Below are positions 55,940-64,000 of a stretch of DNA of 64,000 nt, piece by piece. Source of the stretch: Labia minor (lineage: Eukaryota; Arthropoda; Insecta; Dermaptera; Spongiphoridae); NCBI GenBank assembly GCA_963082975.1, contig OY720350.1:23655875-23719874 (forward strand), given 5' to 3'. Made by a program: the position numbers and the translations under genes. The notes beneath the pieces are model-generated. The model saw only the letters and a list, made by a program, of their open reading frames with translations, did no database searches and was not told the DNA's origin. Position 1 is the stretch's first letter. Every line of letters starts with the position of its first letter.

Positions 55940-57205
55940 GCGATGACTCTGCCCTAACTAAATTTATTTTTCCATCTATTAGATTGCATTCGGACTTTTA
56001 TGTCCAATATATATTTCCTTCTTCTTCTCACTGTCTGGCTGTTGTCCAGCAGATTCATTGGTATGATCTTCCAGTTTTATCTATGTTTATAAAATTGATT
56101 GAAGATCTCTCTTATGGACAGCCCGTTGAGATCCTTATACAGACTCTCGTTTGTTATATACTTTGGGGCATTCGAGATTTCTCTAAGGATTTTATATTGA
56201 AATCTTTGAATTATGCTCAGGTTAGATTTACTTTCAGAACCCCATATTTGGCAGCCATACATCCATATAGACCTAAGAATTAACTTGTACATCATCCCTT
56301 TGTTTTTAGAGCAAGCCAGTACATATTTCTATATTTTATATTGACTTCATTCCTATTTTATTAATATCCCAGGTAAGCCTACTATTCAAATGCAGACCCA
56401 GATATCTCACAGAATTGGTGTTAGGAATAACTTTATGATTTTATGAAATCAGATGGACTTATACATTTATTATTTGTGAATGTTATATGAGATGATTTGC
56501 TTTCATTTACACTTATTCGCCATTTGTTGAACCATTTTCTATGGAACTTTTCCGAGGCTAGTTGTGGATCCTCATTAATCGCGAGAATAGCAGTATCATC
56601 AGCATAGGTGACAATAAAAGACTCATCAGATGTTGGTGTGTTAGCTGTATATATAGAAAATAAAATGGGCCCTAAAACATTACCTTGAGGTACGCCTGAT
56701 AGAATGGCATGCAGCGAAGAGAATTCCCCCTCAACTTTATCTTGGAAATAGCGGTCGGAAATATAAGAATGGAGTAGCCAATAAAAATTGTAAGGAAAAA
56801 GTTTTTTAATTTTATAAAGTCGATCTTGATGCCATACCTTATCAAATCGTTTTTCTACATCTTGAAATACACCTGTGCATATTTTCTTTTGTTCGAGGGT
56901 ATTTTCAATTACGTTGGAAATTCTATGAATCTGCTCAGAGATAGAATGTTGCTGACGAAATCCATATTGATGGTAGGGTAAAATATGATCTAGTCTAGAT
57001 CAACTTCAACTTTGAGTCTTAAAAGGAGTAATTTCTCAAGTATTTTTGATATTTGAGGTAGTAAACTGATTGGTCGATATGACGAGGATTGGCTTTCCGG
57101 GTTTCAAAATCATAATAATTTGTGCAAATTTCCATTGGATAGGGAAATGGCATGTTCTAATGATAGCTTTATATAGCTGAGTGAGGCAAAACAATTCTTT
57201 TTTTA
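55940..57205 (-). pseudogene. Jockey-like non-LTR retrotransposon fragment
   Basis: Minus-strand pieces in order: QLYKAIIRTCHFPIQWKFAQ, IIMILKPGKP, YHQYGFRQQHSISEQIHRIS, EKRFDKVWHQDRLYK, GVPQGNVLGPILFSIYTANT, FIVTYADDTAILAIN and then (56295-56077) ILRSIWMYGCQIWGSESKSN, IIQRFQYKILREISNAPKYI. These are RT motifs from the fingers to YADD and the C-terminal region (YG.QLWG....IIQRFQ.K.LR.I..AP.Y) of the Jockey clade. The A motif Asp is retained (RFDKVWH). Truncated at 5' in the fingers; many stops. Confidence 0.82.
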
Positions 57206-57560
57206 ATATTTCAATTGTTATAAGGTCATAATATTTTCTATTAAGATATAATATAATCTATCAAATATTATTAATATTATTAAGCTAATAAAAATTATAT
57301 TTTTAATTAAGCCAATATATAACTAAATTAAAATAAACAAATTCTTAACACTTAATTTTAATTAATGAATATTTCTTTTTGATAATTTGAAACTTTTGTA
57401 AAAATAAACTATTTATTATTGTTCCTATTAATTGCAGTAAGACTTTATGGTGTATATATTTGGGTCAGTAATTAATTATCTTAAAGGTTCATTTGACTTC
57501 CTTTTGTTTGAGGTTTAAACCATCCAATTAGAAATTGCACACGCCCTTTTAAAACGTCCT
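57206..57560. other. AT-rich DNA, nothing recognised
   Basis: No gene or repeat family seen. Confidence 0.45.
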
Positions 57561-57566
57561 GAGCCC

Positions 57567-57717
57567 TTCTAGAAAATTAGAGGAGTTTGTTAAAGTGAAT
57601 TCGATATACACTTGACTTTGTTAGAATTCCCTATCTCTGTCTCTTAGTGTCTACTCCCACGTCGGCTGGTATATAAACAAGTCTTCACAACCAAGTCCTT
57701 TTAATAGTTCATGTGCA
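57567..57717 (+). promoter_or_regulatory. Core-promoter-like sequence (TATA box, HSE-like site)
   Basis: TTCTAGAA (57567-57574) is a two-unit heat-shock element; TATATAAA (57670-57677) is a good TATA box about 40 bases before the first ATG. A start site near 57700 is expected from the TATA spacing. Motif-based only. Confidence 0.35.
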
Positions 57718-57797
57718 ATGGACTCAATCCCTAAACGAGTAAATCGATCACAGCCTGAACATTTGATAGGAGGGGGGGAAATGGTAAAACCTCCTTG
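57718..57797 (+). CDS. Possible first coding exon of an unidentified gene
   Basis: ATG at 57718 opens MDSIPKRVNRSQPEHLIGGG then EMVKPPW and reaches TTG|GTGAGT at 57798, a strong donor, in phase 2. A short upstream ATG (57711) gives an out-of-frame 7-codon frame. The peptide is not recognised. It may be a host first exon or part of a transposon promoter. No continuing exon was found in the window. Confidence 0.3.
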
Positions 57798-58049
57798 GTG
57801 AGTTGATCATTTTGAAAAAGCATGCAAGAATCAGTGAATCAATTTCTAGTCAATCTTTATTCTTGTTGTCATTTTATATATTAAATAATACATTGGATAA
57901 AATTACGATTACATTATATTGTATTAATTTTTATAGATATTTCAATGGATTCCTAGAAGGTACAGAAGAAATATAATTGAATTAGAATTAATTAATTGTA
58001 TTATAATTAGCGATTAATTACTTTTAGTAACTAACTCCTTTTGTATTGC

Positions 58050-58293
58050 TCCGATTACATTTCTCAAAAGTTGATAGAAAACTATGAATTTTGAATAATG
58101 CCCATGTACCAAATTTCATCATTCTAGCTCACACCGTTTTTGCGTAATCTTGGTTACATACATACCCACACACACAGACATTTTTCTCAACCTTAGTGAA
58201 AATGATTCAGGAACCTTCAAAACGTATAAAAACATCAAAATCTCAACACCGAAAATTTTCGTGATCGCAATACTATCTCTGACGAGATAATAA
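58050..58293 (-). repeat. HINE-A copy A14, 5' half
   Basis: Extends from the GTAGCTCAACCGG-side block (CATTTCTCAAAAGTTGATAG) to ATCTCTGACGAGATAA at 58293. The 3' half is missing. Its outermost 64 bases are included in the 130-base duplication flanking the next element and so recur at 61793-61856. Confidence 0.82.
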
Positions 58294-58359
58294 AAAAAAA
58301 AGCATTGACCTTTTTTTGAAGACAATATGAGTACAAACAATATTCTATATACATTTATA
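58230..58359. repeat. 130-base target site duplication, left copy
   Basis: Starts AAACATCAAAATCTCAAC and ends CTATATACATTTATA. It differs from 61793-61922 by three substitutions only. Confidence 0.88.
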
Positions 58360-58468
58360 TTTATTTATTTATTTATTTATTATCGATTCCACCCTTCCCC
58401 GTTTTGGGGTTTAGGGCTACAAATTTATTCACATAATTTACAATACTATTTACATACAGATTTTATTT

Positions 58469-58786
58469 TCAAATCTCTTTCGTCTTTTTTGACTTCTTGC
58501 TCTCTTCTTTCTTTATTTCCCTCTCCCACACACACCACCATTCACACATCTTCTCATTTATGCTCTCAGTCAACATTTTCAACCAGTTCACTTTCTGTCC
58601 ACAATTTTCTCTCCACTCTCTCAAATTTTCACTCACTTCATTTCTCACTCTCTCACAGCTCATCACATGCTCCAAATCTTCTATTTCCCATCCACACAAT
58701 CTGCAAGACTCACATTCATACCAATATTTCAATCCTTTTATCCCATTTCCTATTCTCATTCTTCCCATGCAACTCTTCTGCTCCAC
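58469..58786 (-). pseudogene. C-terminal Cys/His finger of the same element
   Basis: 105 codons: RIGNGIKGLKYWYECESCRL then CGWEIEDLEHVMSCERVRNE. The CESCRLCGWEIEDLEHVMSC pattern (C-x2-C-x7-8-H-x4-C) is the terminal knuckle seen in several APE-type non-LTR families. Confidence 0.78.
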
Positions 58787-59838
58787 CTTCTACCAGTTTC
58801 AAACCAGTATTCTTCTCTCAATGCTGTTTTCTTTAGGAGTTTGTATTCTTTGGAGTAGGACGATTTGTCGATTCTTCTCCAACGCTCTTGAACTTCTTGT
58901 TCCATTAGCTTTTGAAAACCATTCTCTGCAGCCCGTCTGATGGTCGTCATATCCCATTCACACATTATTCCTAATAAAATTTCTCCACTCCCCATCTTGT
59001 CACACAAATTTTTTAGATGCTTCCCCCATTGTGTCGCCTCATTATTTTTTATTCCTCTTAATATTTCTCTCAGGCATATCTTTGGCCATCTATGTTCTTC
59101 CAATGAGTTTACTCTTAATACATATTCTAGTACTTTTTTAACTTGTAGAAGCCAAATTCTGTTCTGGCCCAGTTCGCTCTGCCAGATATAATTTGGAGTA
59201 TTTTTTTCAAGGCCGAAACATATTTTTATATATCTGGCCTGAACTACCTCTAGTTGTTTGTTTTCCCTCAATCCCGTGATCTCAGCTCCATATGTCATGG
59301 TTGAACTCACTATAGAGTTGAAGGCCAACAGTTTCTTTGCTGAACCACAATCTCTCATAATTGCCCCTAGCTTATTTACCAGAACTGTAGCTCTAGCTGC
59401 TTGTGTCTTTACGTGCATATTCAAAGAGCCTATATTTGAAAACACTATCCCAAGGTATCTAAAGTTTTTTACTTCTTCTATTTCCTTTCCATTTAGGCAT
59501 AATTTGGGATATTTTTTCCTTCTTCCTCTATTCCCAAATATCATATATTTTGTCTTGTTTATATTTATCTCTAGATCATTCTCTCTAGCGTATATCTCGA
59601 GGGATTTAGCCATCTCTTTCAATCCCTCGAGATCATCCGCCAACAAAACTACATCATCAGCAAACTTCATGCAGTTTATTTTTGTACTCCCAATAACTGT
59701 TCCTCCTATATTCTTCCTCATACTATCTCTCTCTAAATCATTTATATATATATTGAAGAGTGTTGGGCTCAGAGGGCATCCCTGCCTTACCCCTTTCCTC
59801 GTAAAGAATTCCTTCCCTATCTCTCCATTAACTCTCAC
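58756..59838 (-). pseudogene. RT palm/thumb and C-terminal domain of the same element
   Basis: 360 codons: FFTRKGVRQGCPLSPTLFNI, then CMKFADDVVLLADDLEGL with the Asp pair, LEININKTKYMIFG, NFRYLGIVFSNIG, SSTMTYGAEITGL. A long helical C-terminal part follows (EEHRWPKICLREILRGIKNN, QERWRRIDKSSYSKEYKLLK). A further frameshift near 58790 leads into the terminal finger frame. Confidence 0.87.
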
Positions 59839-59854
59839 TATATTCCGTGTTTCT

Positions 59855-61375
59855 TCATAAATATTTCTTAAAATAGTCTTCCCCTAGCCCAACTTCCTCT
59901 CTCTTTTTAAATAACCGGTCTCTATTTATTTTGTCGAAAGCCGCCCTAAAATCTACAAATAAAGCAAAAAGTTTCCCTTTCTTTCGCTTTAATTTATTTT
60001 CTATTAACGTTTCCAATACAAAGATATTGTCTCTTGTACCGTAATTTTGTCTAAAGCCAGATTGACTCTCTGTTATAACCTCATTAACTTCTAACCATCT
60101 TCTTAACCTTTTCGCCATTATCGATGCGAATATTTTATAAAGTACGTTTAGGATAGATATTCCCCTATAATTGCTAGTTTCATTTTTATTACCGCTCTTG
60201 AATATAGGCACTATAATTCCTTTCCTCCATTCGTTAGGAATCCTTCCTGTACTCCACACTTCATTAAATAGATGTAATATTTTCAGTTTTATATTTTGGC
60301 TGGATACCTTTATAAATTCATTTATTATTCCATCGGAACCCGCAGCTTTATTCCTCTTCAGTTTTCTCATTTCATATTCCAGCTCCTCTAATTTTATGTC
60401 TTCATTAATAAACTCCTTATCGCCATCATCTACTTCTACTTTCTCTTCTACAAGTTTTATCACCTTATGAGTTCTTTCGTCACCCTCTAACAACGCCTTG
60501 AAATGGTTTGTCCATCTTTCCATATCTGTAATTGTACATCCTTCCTTTTTATTTCTTTTGATTTTTATAATTTTCCAAAATTCCTCATTATCTTTGCATT
60601 TCCTTATCCTTTTCCACATTTCCTCATTTTCTTTTTTCTTGATTTCTTTATATAGGCTTCTAAGTTTACGTTTTTCATTTATATACTCTTCTCTGTATCT
60701 ATTTCCACTCTGGTTTTTATACTTTTTTAGGTAACGCCAAACAATCTTTTTTTGTAATCTAATTTTACCGTTTTGTTTATTTTTGTTCCTTATTATCATT
60801 TTTGATTCATTTGCTGCAATCTCCCATATTTTTACTAAACTTTCATAAATTCCTTCTAACTTTTTTTCCTCCATCAGTTTTTTTTCTTCTTTTTTCAGAA
60901 CTTGCTCAAATTTTTTTTTGTTTTTTTCAAACCATCTCCATTTTTTATTTATCTTCCCATTGTTTAGACCCCTATTTAAGTCAAACTTTGCTTTTAATTC
61001 CAACACTAATGGCATATGGTCAGATTCTATTCTATTATGTATTTGGAATTCTTCCATAATCTCTTGTTCTCCTCCTTCAATGACATAATCTACTACTGAC
61101 GATCCTCTGCCACCCACAAAAGTATACTTTCCTGTATTCTCACTTTTTCCATTTAGAATTTTTAGTCCCTGTCTCTGGCATAGTTCTATTAGTTCCTTTC
61201 CTTCCGAGTTTATTGATTCATCCACCGAAAATCTTTTGTCCTCATAACCATCCAACTTGCCTGTTCTTGCATTTAGATTTCCTACCATGATTAGTCCGTA
61301 TCTCCTTGCCAGCCAGTTTTCTATATCATTCTCACAAAGTCTTTTTACCTCTTTAATTCCCACATTATTATACAC
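59855..61375 (-). pseudogene. Endonuclease C-terminal half plus RT fingers
   Basis: 506 codons. GLIMVGNLNARTGKLDGYED replaces the usual GDFNART, so the metal-binding Asp is Asn. YTFVGGRGSSVVDYVIEGG and RIESDHMPLVLEL (SDH) follow. Then comes a long Lys/Glu-rich coiled-coil-like linker (residues 155-280), KRNKAAGSDGIINEFIK, NEWRKGIIVPIFKSGNKNET, SNYRGISILNVLYKIFASIM, SGFRQNYGTRDNIFVLETLI and FALFVDFRAAFDKINRDRLF with the first catalytic Asp. A frameshift at about 59855-59880 separates it from the rest. Confidence 0.85.
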
Positions 61376-61395
61376 AGTGTAGATTATATTCTTTC

Positions 61396-61718
61396 CTAGA
61401 TCTTTTTTGTTTTAATTTTAAAACCCAAATGCCATTCCTCTACTTCAAAATTTTTGGCCAGTTCCTTTTTTATTGCCAATATTTTGCCTCCTTTTGCTCT
61501 TCCTTTTATATTATCTCTTGTAGCACATTTTATATAGCAAAAATAATTTTCACCCAGTTGTCTTTCTATTATACTCTCCGCCATTCCTTTCTCTATCCAT
61601 GTCTCTATTAAAACTAGTATTTCAAAAATTTTTATGTACAGCCAAAAATCACAATCCTTGTTATATATATGCTTGCCACATTCCATGTTATCATATTAAT
61701 TCGCGCTACCTTAATCAT
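61396..61718 (-). pseudogene. Endonuclease N-terminal segment of the 58.4-61.8 kb element
   Basis: ITWNVAS (EN motif N) lies in the frame from 61718. A two-base slip in a TATATA run then moves to the frame YNKDCDFWLYIKIFEILVL and IETWIEKGMAESI (the E.W motif), and on to RAKGGKILAIKKELA. A stop near 61396 separates it from the next frame. Confidence 0.75.
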
Positions 61719-61792
61719 AACATCCTTTCCCAGTTTTTTGACCTCCTATCTTCGCTATTCCTCACCTCTTCTAATTTTGCCATTCCGTCCCC

Positions 61793-61922
61793 AAACATCA
61801 AAATCTCAACACCGAAAATTTTCGTGATCGCAATACTATCTCTGACGAAATAGTAAAAAAACAAGCATTGACCTTTTTTTGAAGACAATATGAGTACAAA
61901 CAATATTCTATATACATTTATA
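61793..61922. repeat. 130-base target site duplication, right copy
   Basis: The same 130 bases as 58230-58359 except GACGAAATAG for GACGAGATAA and one C in the following A run. It contains the outer 5' end of a HINE-A with no HINE-A body on its left, as expected of a duplication. Confidence 0.88.
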
Positions 61923-62354
61923 AAATCTCATATTAATAAAAATTATTTATTTATAAATATAATATAATAATTATTATTCAATAATAACATTTACTTAACA
62001 TAAATGGATAAAATCAATTTTGGAAGATTAATATATTTTTTGTTTTATTCAATTTGTGTAAATTTTCGTATAACTTCATCTTTTCTATTTCTCTTGTTAT
62101 ATTAAATAAATTTATCAAATTAAAATTGCACTAAAAAGAATAAAATAATATAAATATAAAAAAAAAAATTATAAAAAATAACGTTTTTCTAATGGACTAA
62201 AAAGAATAAAATAATTTTTCTATAAGCCTGAGTTTATGGATGAAACGTTCATTCAGGGATATAATTATTGTCATCATTAATTTCACCAATATTTCTACAT
62301 CAATATACATTATTATTATTTCAAATAAATATAATTTCTACAAAAAGCATTGAA
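61923..62354. other. AT-rich DNA, nothing recognised
   Basis: No gene or repeat family seen, apart from a local repeat of ACTAAAAAGAATAAAATAAT (about 62129 and 62196). Confidence 0.45.
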
Positions 62355-62614
62355 ATCTGATAAAAAAACCACTTCGTGGTAGAGGTTCCCCGCCAAGTTG
62401 TGAGCCCTAAAAAGTAAGGAAATCAAAAAAGTTAGGGCCCCGGATAGTTGTCTTTCAAAAAAATTAGTGAAATCAAAGCTTGGCGGCCGCCAAGTTACTC
62501 ACCTTACATTTTTGAAAGATAAATTTGCGGAGCCCTAACTTTTTTGATTTCCTTACTTTTTAGGGCTCACTACTTGGCGGGGAACCTCTACCACGAAGTG
62601 GTTTTTTGTCAGAT
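62355..62614. mobile_element. Foldback element (about 80-base arms, palindromic centre)
   Basis: The arms run inward from ATCTGATAAAAAAACCACTT (62355) and AAGTGGTTTTTTGTCAGAT (to 62614). They pair through AGAGGTTCCCCGCCAAG, GAGCCCTAAAAAGTAAGGAA and ATCAAAAAAGTTAGGGC. The centre is the perfect palindrome CTTGGCGGCCGCCAAG (62479-62494). No coding sequence. A foldback MITE of unknown superfamily. Confidence 0.8.
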
Positions 62615-62880
62615 ATAAATATATACATCTACATATGTATACATATATATTTAATTTTTGCTAGTATAATAAGATAAGATAATTTTTTTAATTAAATTCA
62701 TATTTTTAATACATTTCTTTCAGAGCCTCACTATTATGTTGATTTGTTTTAACATACCATTAAATTTATTAGATTATTATAAAATAAACATTCTAATAAA
62801 AGAGAAAATTACATTATGTTTTTAAAAAAGTAAATGTTTAATCTAAGCAGTTTACATTATTATTCAGAAAAGATGAATTA
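62615..62880. other. AT-rich DNA, nothing recognised
   Basis: No gene or repeat family seen. Confidence 0.45.
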
Positions 62881-63889
62881 ATTTTTTTTTATTTAATATC
62901 CATGTAGATTTACAACTGCCATATTATAATGGGCACTATAAAATTGTACGTCTTCCATACGTCGTACATATTTCGAGGAGAGGAAGAAAGGGAAATAGAA
63001 AAATAAGGGAGAAGAAAAGAAGGAAGGAAGAAATAAGCAGAAACATTCAGAGGGAGAGAGAAATAAAAAGAAAGAGGAAGGGTAAAAGAAGAGGATAAAG
63101 GGAATAAGAAAAGAGCTGGAAATGAGACAGTGGCCCATTGGCTCCGACTCACTAGGCTCTGTCATTTGTCAAGTCATGAGGTCTGTGTCTCTTAAGCCAT
63201 CTGGATAGGCCGTCCGTGACCTGTAGCTGTAAGACTTTAGGGTTTGGATGGGATGAAAGTCTGTCTTTGTATCGTCGACTGTATAACTGTATAATTCGTA
63301 GGTCTCTGTGTATGGAGCGGTTGGTGATATACCATGGGGCGTTAACGATTGCTGTCAATGTTTTGTTCTGAAACCTTTGGATGATGTTGATGTTTGAGCT
63401 GCTTGTGGTTCCCCACAGCTGGACACCGTAGGTCCAGATAGGTTTTAACGTCATGATGTAAATTAAGAATTTGTTGTCGAGAGTCATTTTAGAGTTGAGC
63501 TGGATCAGCCACTATAATTGTCGAAGTTTTAGGTTAAGTTGTTTTTTTTCGTCCGTATGTGCATCTCCAAACAACAGTTTGTTTTCAAAAGCGTTGTTTA
63601 TTTGTCTGGCTATTCGGTGTACCTGTTCTATTGCGCCGTGCTTCTCTCTGAAACTAAATTGATGGTCAGGCAAGATTTTCCTTTCCGCCAGAATCGGTCG
63701 GAGTCTTTCTAGAAGAATTCTTTCAAAAAGCTTCGAGAGAACTGGCAACAGGCTAATCGGCCTATATGAGGCTGTTTCCTCTGGGGGTTTTCCCGGTTTG
63801 AGGATCATAATTATGTGAGCTATTTTCCATGTTGTTGGAAAATAACCCAATCTAATGATGGCATTAAATAAATAAAGGACATATATTAA
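62881..63889 (-). pseudogene. Jockey-like non-LTR fragment with internal deletion
   Basis: The minus strand reads MGYFPTTWKIAHIIMILKPG, KPPEETASYRPISLLPVLSK, LFERILLERLRPILAERKIL, PDHQFSFREKHGAIEQVHRI (RT fingers). It then jumps after ENKLLFGDAHTDEKKQLNLK to KFLIYIMTLKPIWTYGVQLW, NIIQRFQNKTLTAIVNAPWY and WLKRHRPHDLTNDRA, the C-terminus. The palm with YADD is deleted, so it cannot act. The 3' untranslated part to 62881 ends in an A run (T run on +, 62882-62891). A lineage closely related to the copy at 55940-57205. Confidence 0.85.
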
Positions 63890-64000
63890 CCCTCTCTCAG
63901 GAAAATCCCTGAGTATCCGCCCCGTGACAAGGTAGTACCCAGAGCCCTTTTTAGGTTATACAGTCTCGAGTAAAAATGATTTTAACTCTATCAATTTAAT
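63886..64000 (+). mobile_element. Possible piggyBac-like 5' end, runs off the window
   Basis: TTAA (63886-63889) is directly followed by CCCTCTCTCAGGAAAATCCC, with the hairpin CTCAGGAAAATCCCTGAG (63896-63913), and then GC-rich sequence. TTAA plus CCCT is the piggyBac target and tip. It interrupts the Jockey-like fragment. The other end lies outside the window. Confidence 0.4.

Larger units (their letters stand above)
58360..61792 (-). mobile_element. APE-type non-LTR retrotransposon, near full length, with 130-base duplication
   Basis: 3.43 kb on the minus strand. The 5' end starts GGGGACGGAATGGCAAAATT, and an ATG at 61718 opens toward the endonuclease. The order is endonuclease (61690-60960), linker rich in Lys/Glu, RT (60520-59400), C-terminal domain with a CxxC...H....C finger (58680-58660) and a 3' end with a (TAAA)n tail (58360-58384). 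Frameshifts break it into four frames. The clade is not certain: the endonuclease and RT resemble elements of the I/Jockey supergroup abundant in Hymenoptera and other insects. Confidence 0.87.

Noticed and set aside
58327-61059. + strand frames of 60-200 codons, Ser/Phe/Leu-rich
   Set aside because: Antisense shadows of the second non-LTR element, whose minus strand carries all RT motifs.
58230-61922. LTR-type retrotransposon because of the 130-base flanking repeats
   Set aside because: The enclosed proteins are APE-type endonuclease and non-LTR RT, the 3' end has a (TAAA)n tail, and the repeat contains unrelated HINE-A sequence present only once beyond the border.
1-64000. CRISPR arrays, bacterial operons, rRNA or intact tRNA genes
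   Set aside because: Not found. Repeats here are dispersed transposons and microsatellites, and the one clear gene has spliceosomal introns.

Overview
AT-rich genomic DNA of an animal, almost certainly an insect. The one recognisable host gene keeps its introns. The repeats (Helentron/HINE-like elements, Helitrons, RTE and Jockey-type retrotransposons, mariner, hAT) are typical of arthropods. The very high AT content and retroelement types would suit a parasitoid wasp or another AT-rich insect, but that is inference; the species cannot be read from this window.

Region 1 (1-12.4 kb, + strand) holds the last four coding exons of a kainate-type ionotropic glutamate receptor: most of ligand-binding segment S2, the segment before M4, M4 itself, and a cytoplasmic tail ending in EHLT. 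The ATD, S1 and M1-M3 exons lie upstream of the window. The introns are large because they filled with mobile DNA, including a 2.4-kb Helitron (H1) that itself carries a HINE and an RTE fragment.

Region 2 (12.4-48 kb) has no confidently recognised host gene. It is a layered field of transposons. Three families of small non-coding elements, called here HINE-A, B and C, dominate. Each has a 10-11 bp inverted pair near its ends, a short tandem repeat inside, and a hairpin just before a 3' end reading CTTATT or CTAATT. This is the layout of non-autonomous Helentrons. A relic of a Helentron endonuclease domain lies at 26.5-26.9 kb between two inverted 15-bp motifs and may represent the autonomous type. 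Other elements are a second H1 copy (15.8-18.0 kb), hAT derivatives with TIRs (one with a perfect 8-bp duplication), a mariner MITE, two foldback elements, and a TIR transposon at 41.5-43.1 kb that encodes a deleted member of a cysteine-rich protein family common in insects. A four-level nest (A > C > B > inverted B) sits at 33.3-35.7 kb.

Region 3 (48-64 kb) holds a Helitron 3' end (48.3 kb), a nearly complete RTE retrotransposon flanked by a perfect 18-bp duplication (49.2-52.6 kb), a D34D mariner (52.7-53.3 kb), a second mariner relic, a Jockey-like fragment (56-57.2 kb), and a nearly complete APE-type non-LTR element (58.4-61.8 kb) flanked by a 130-bp direct repeat. The window ends in another Jockey-like fragment, apparently hit by a piggyBac-like end. 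Possible host regulatory or first-exon sequence is flagged at 22-23.3, 36.4-36.7 and 57.6-57.8 kb, all unproven.

Repeated insertion into sibling copies lets several boundaries be read directly: the two H1 copies provide empty sites for each other's HINE-A insertions.
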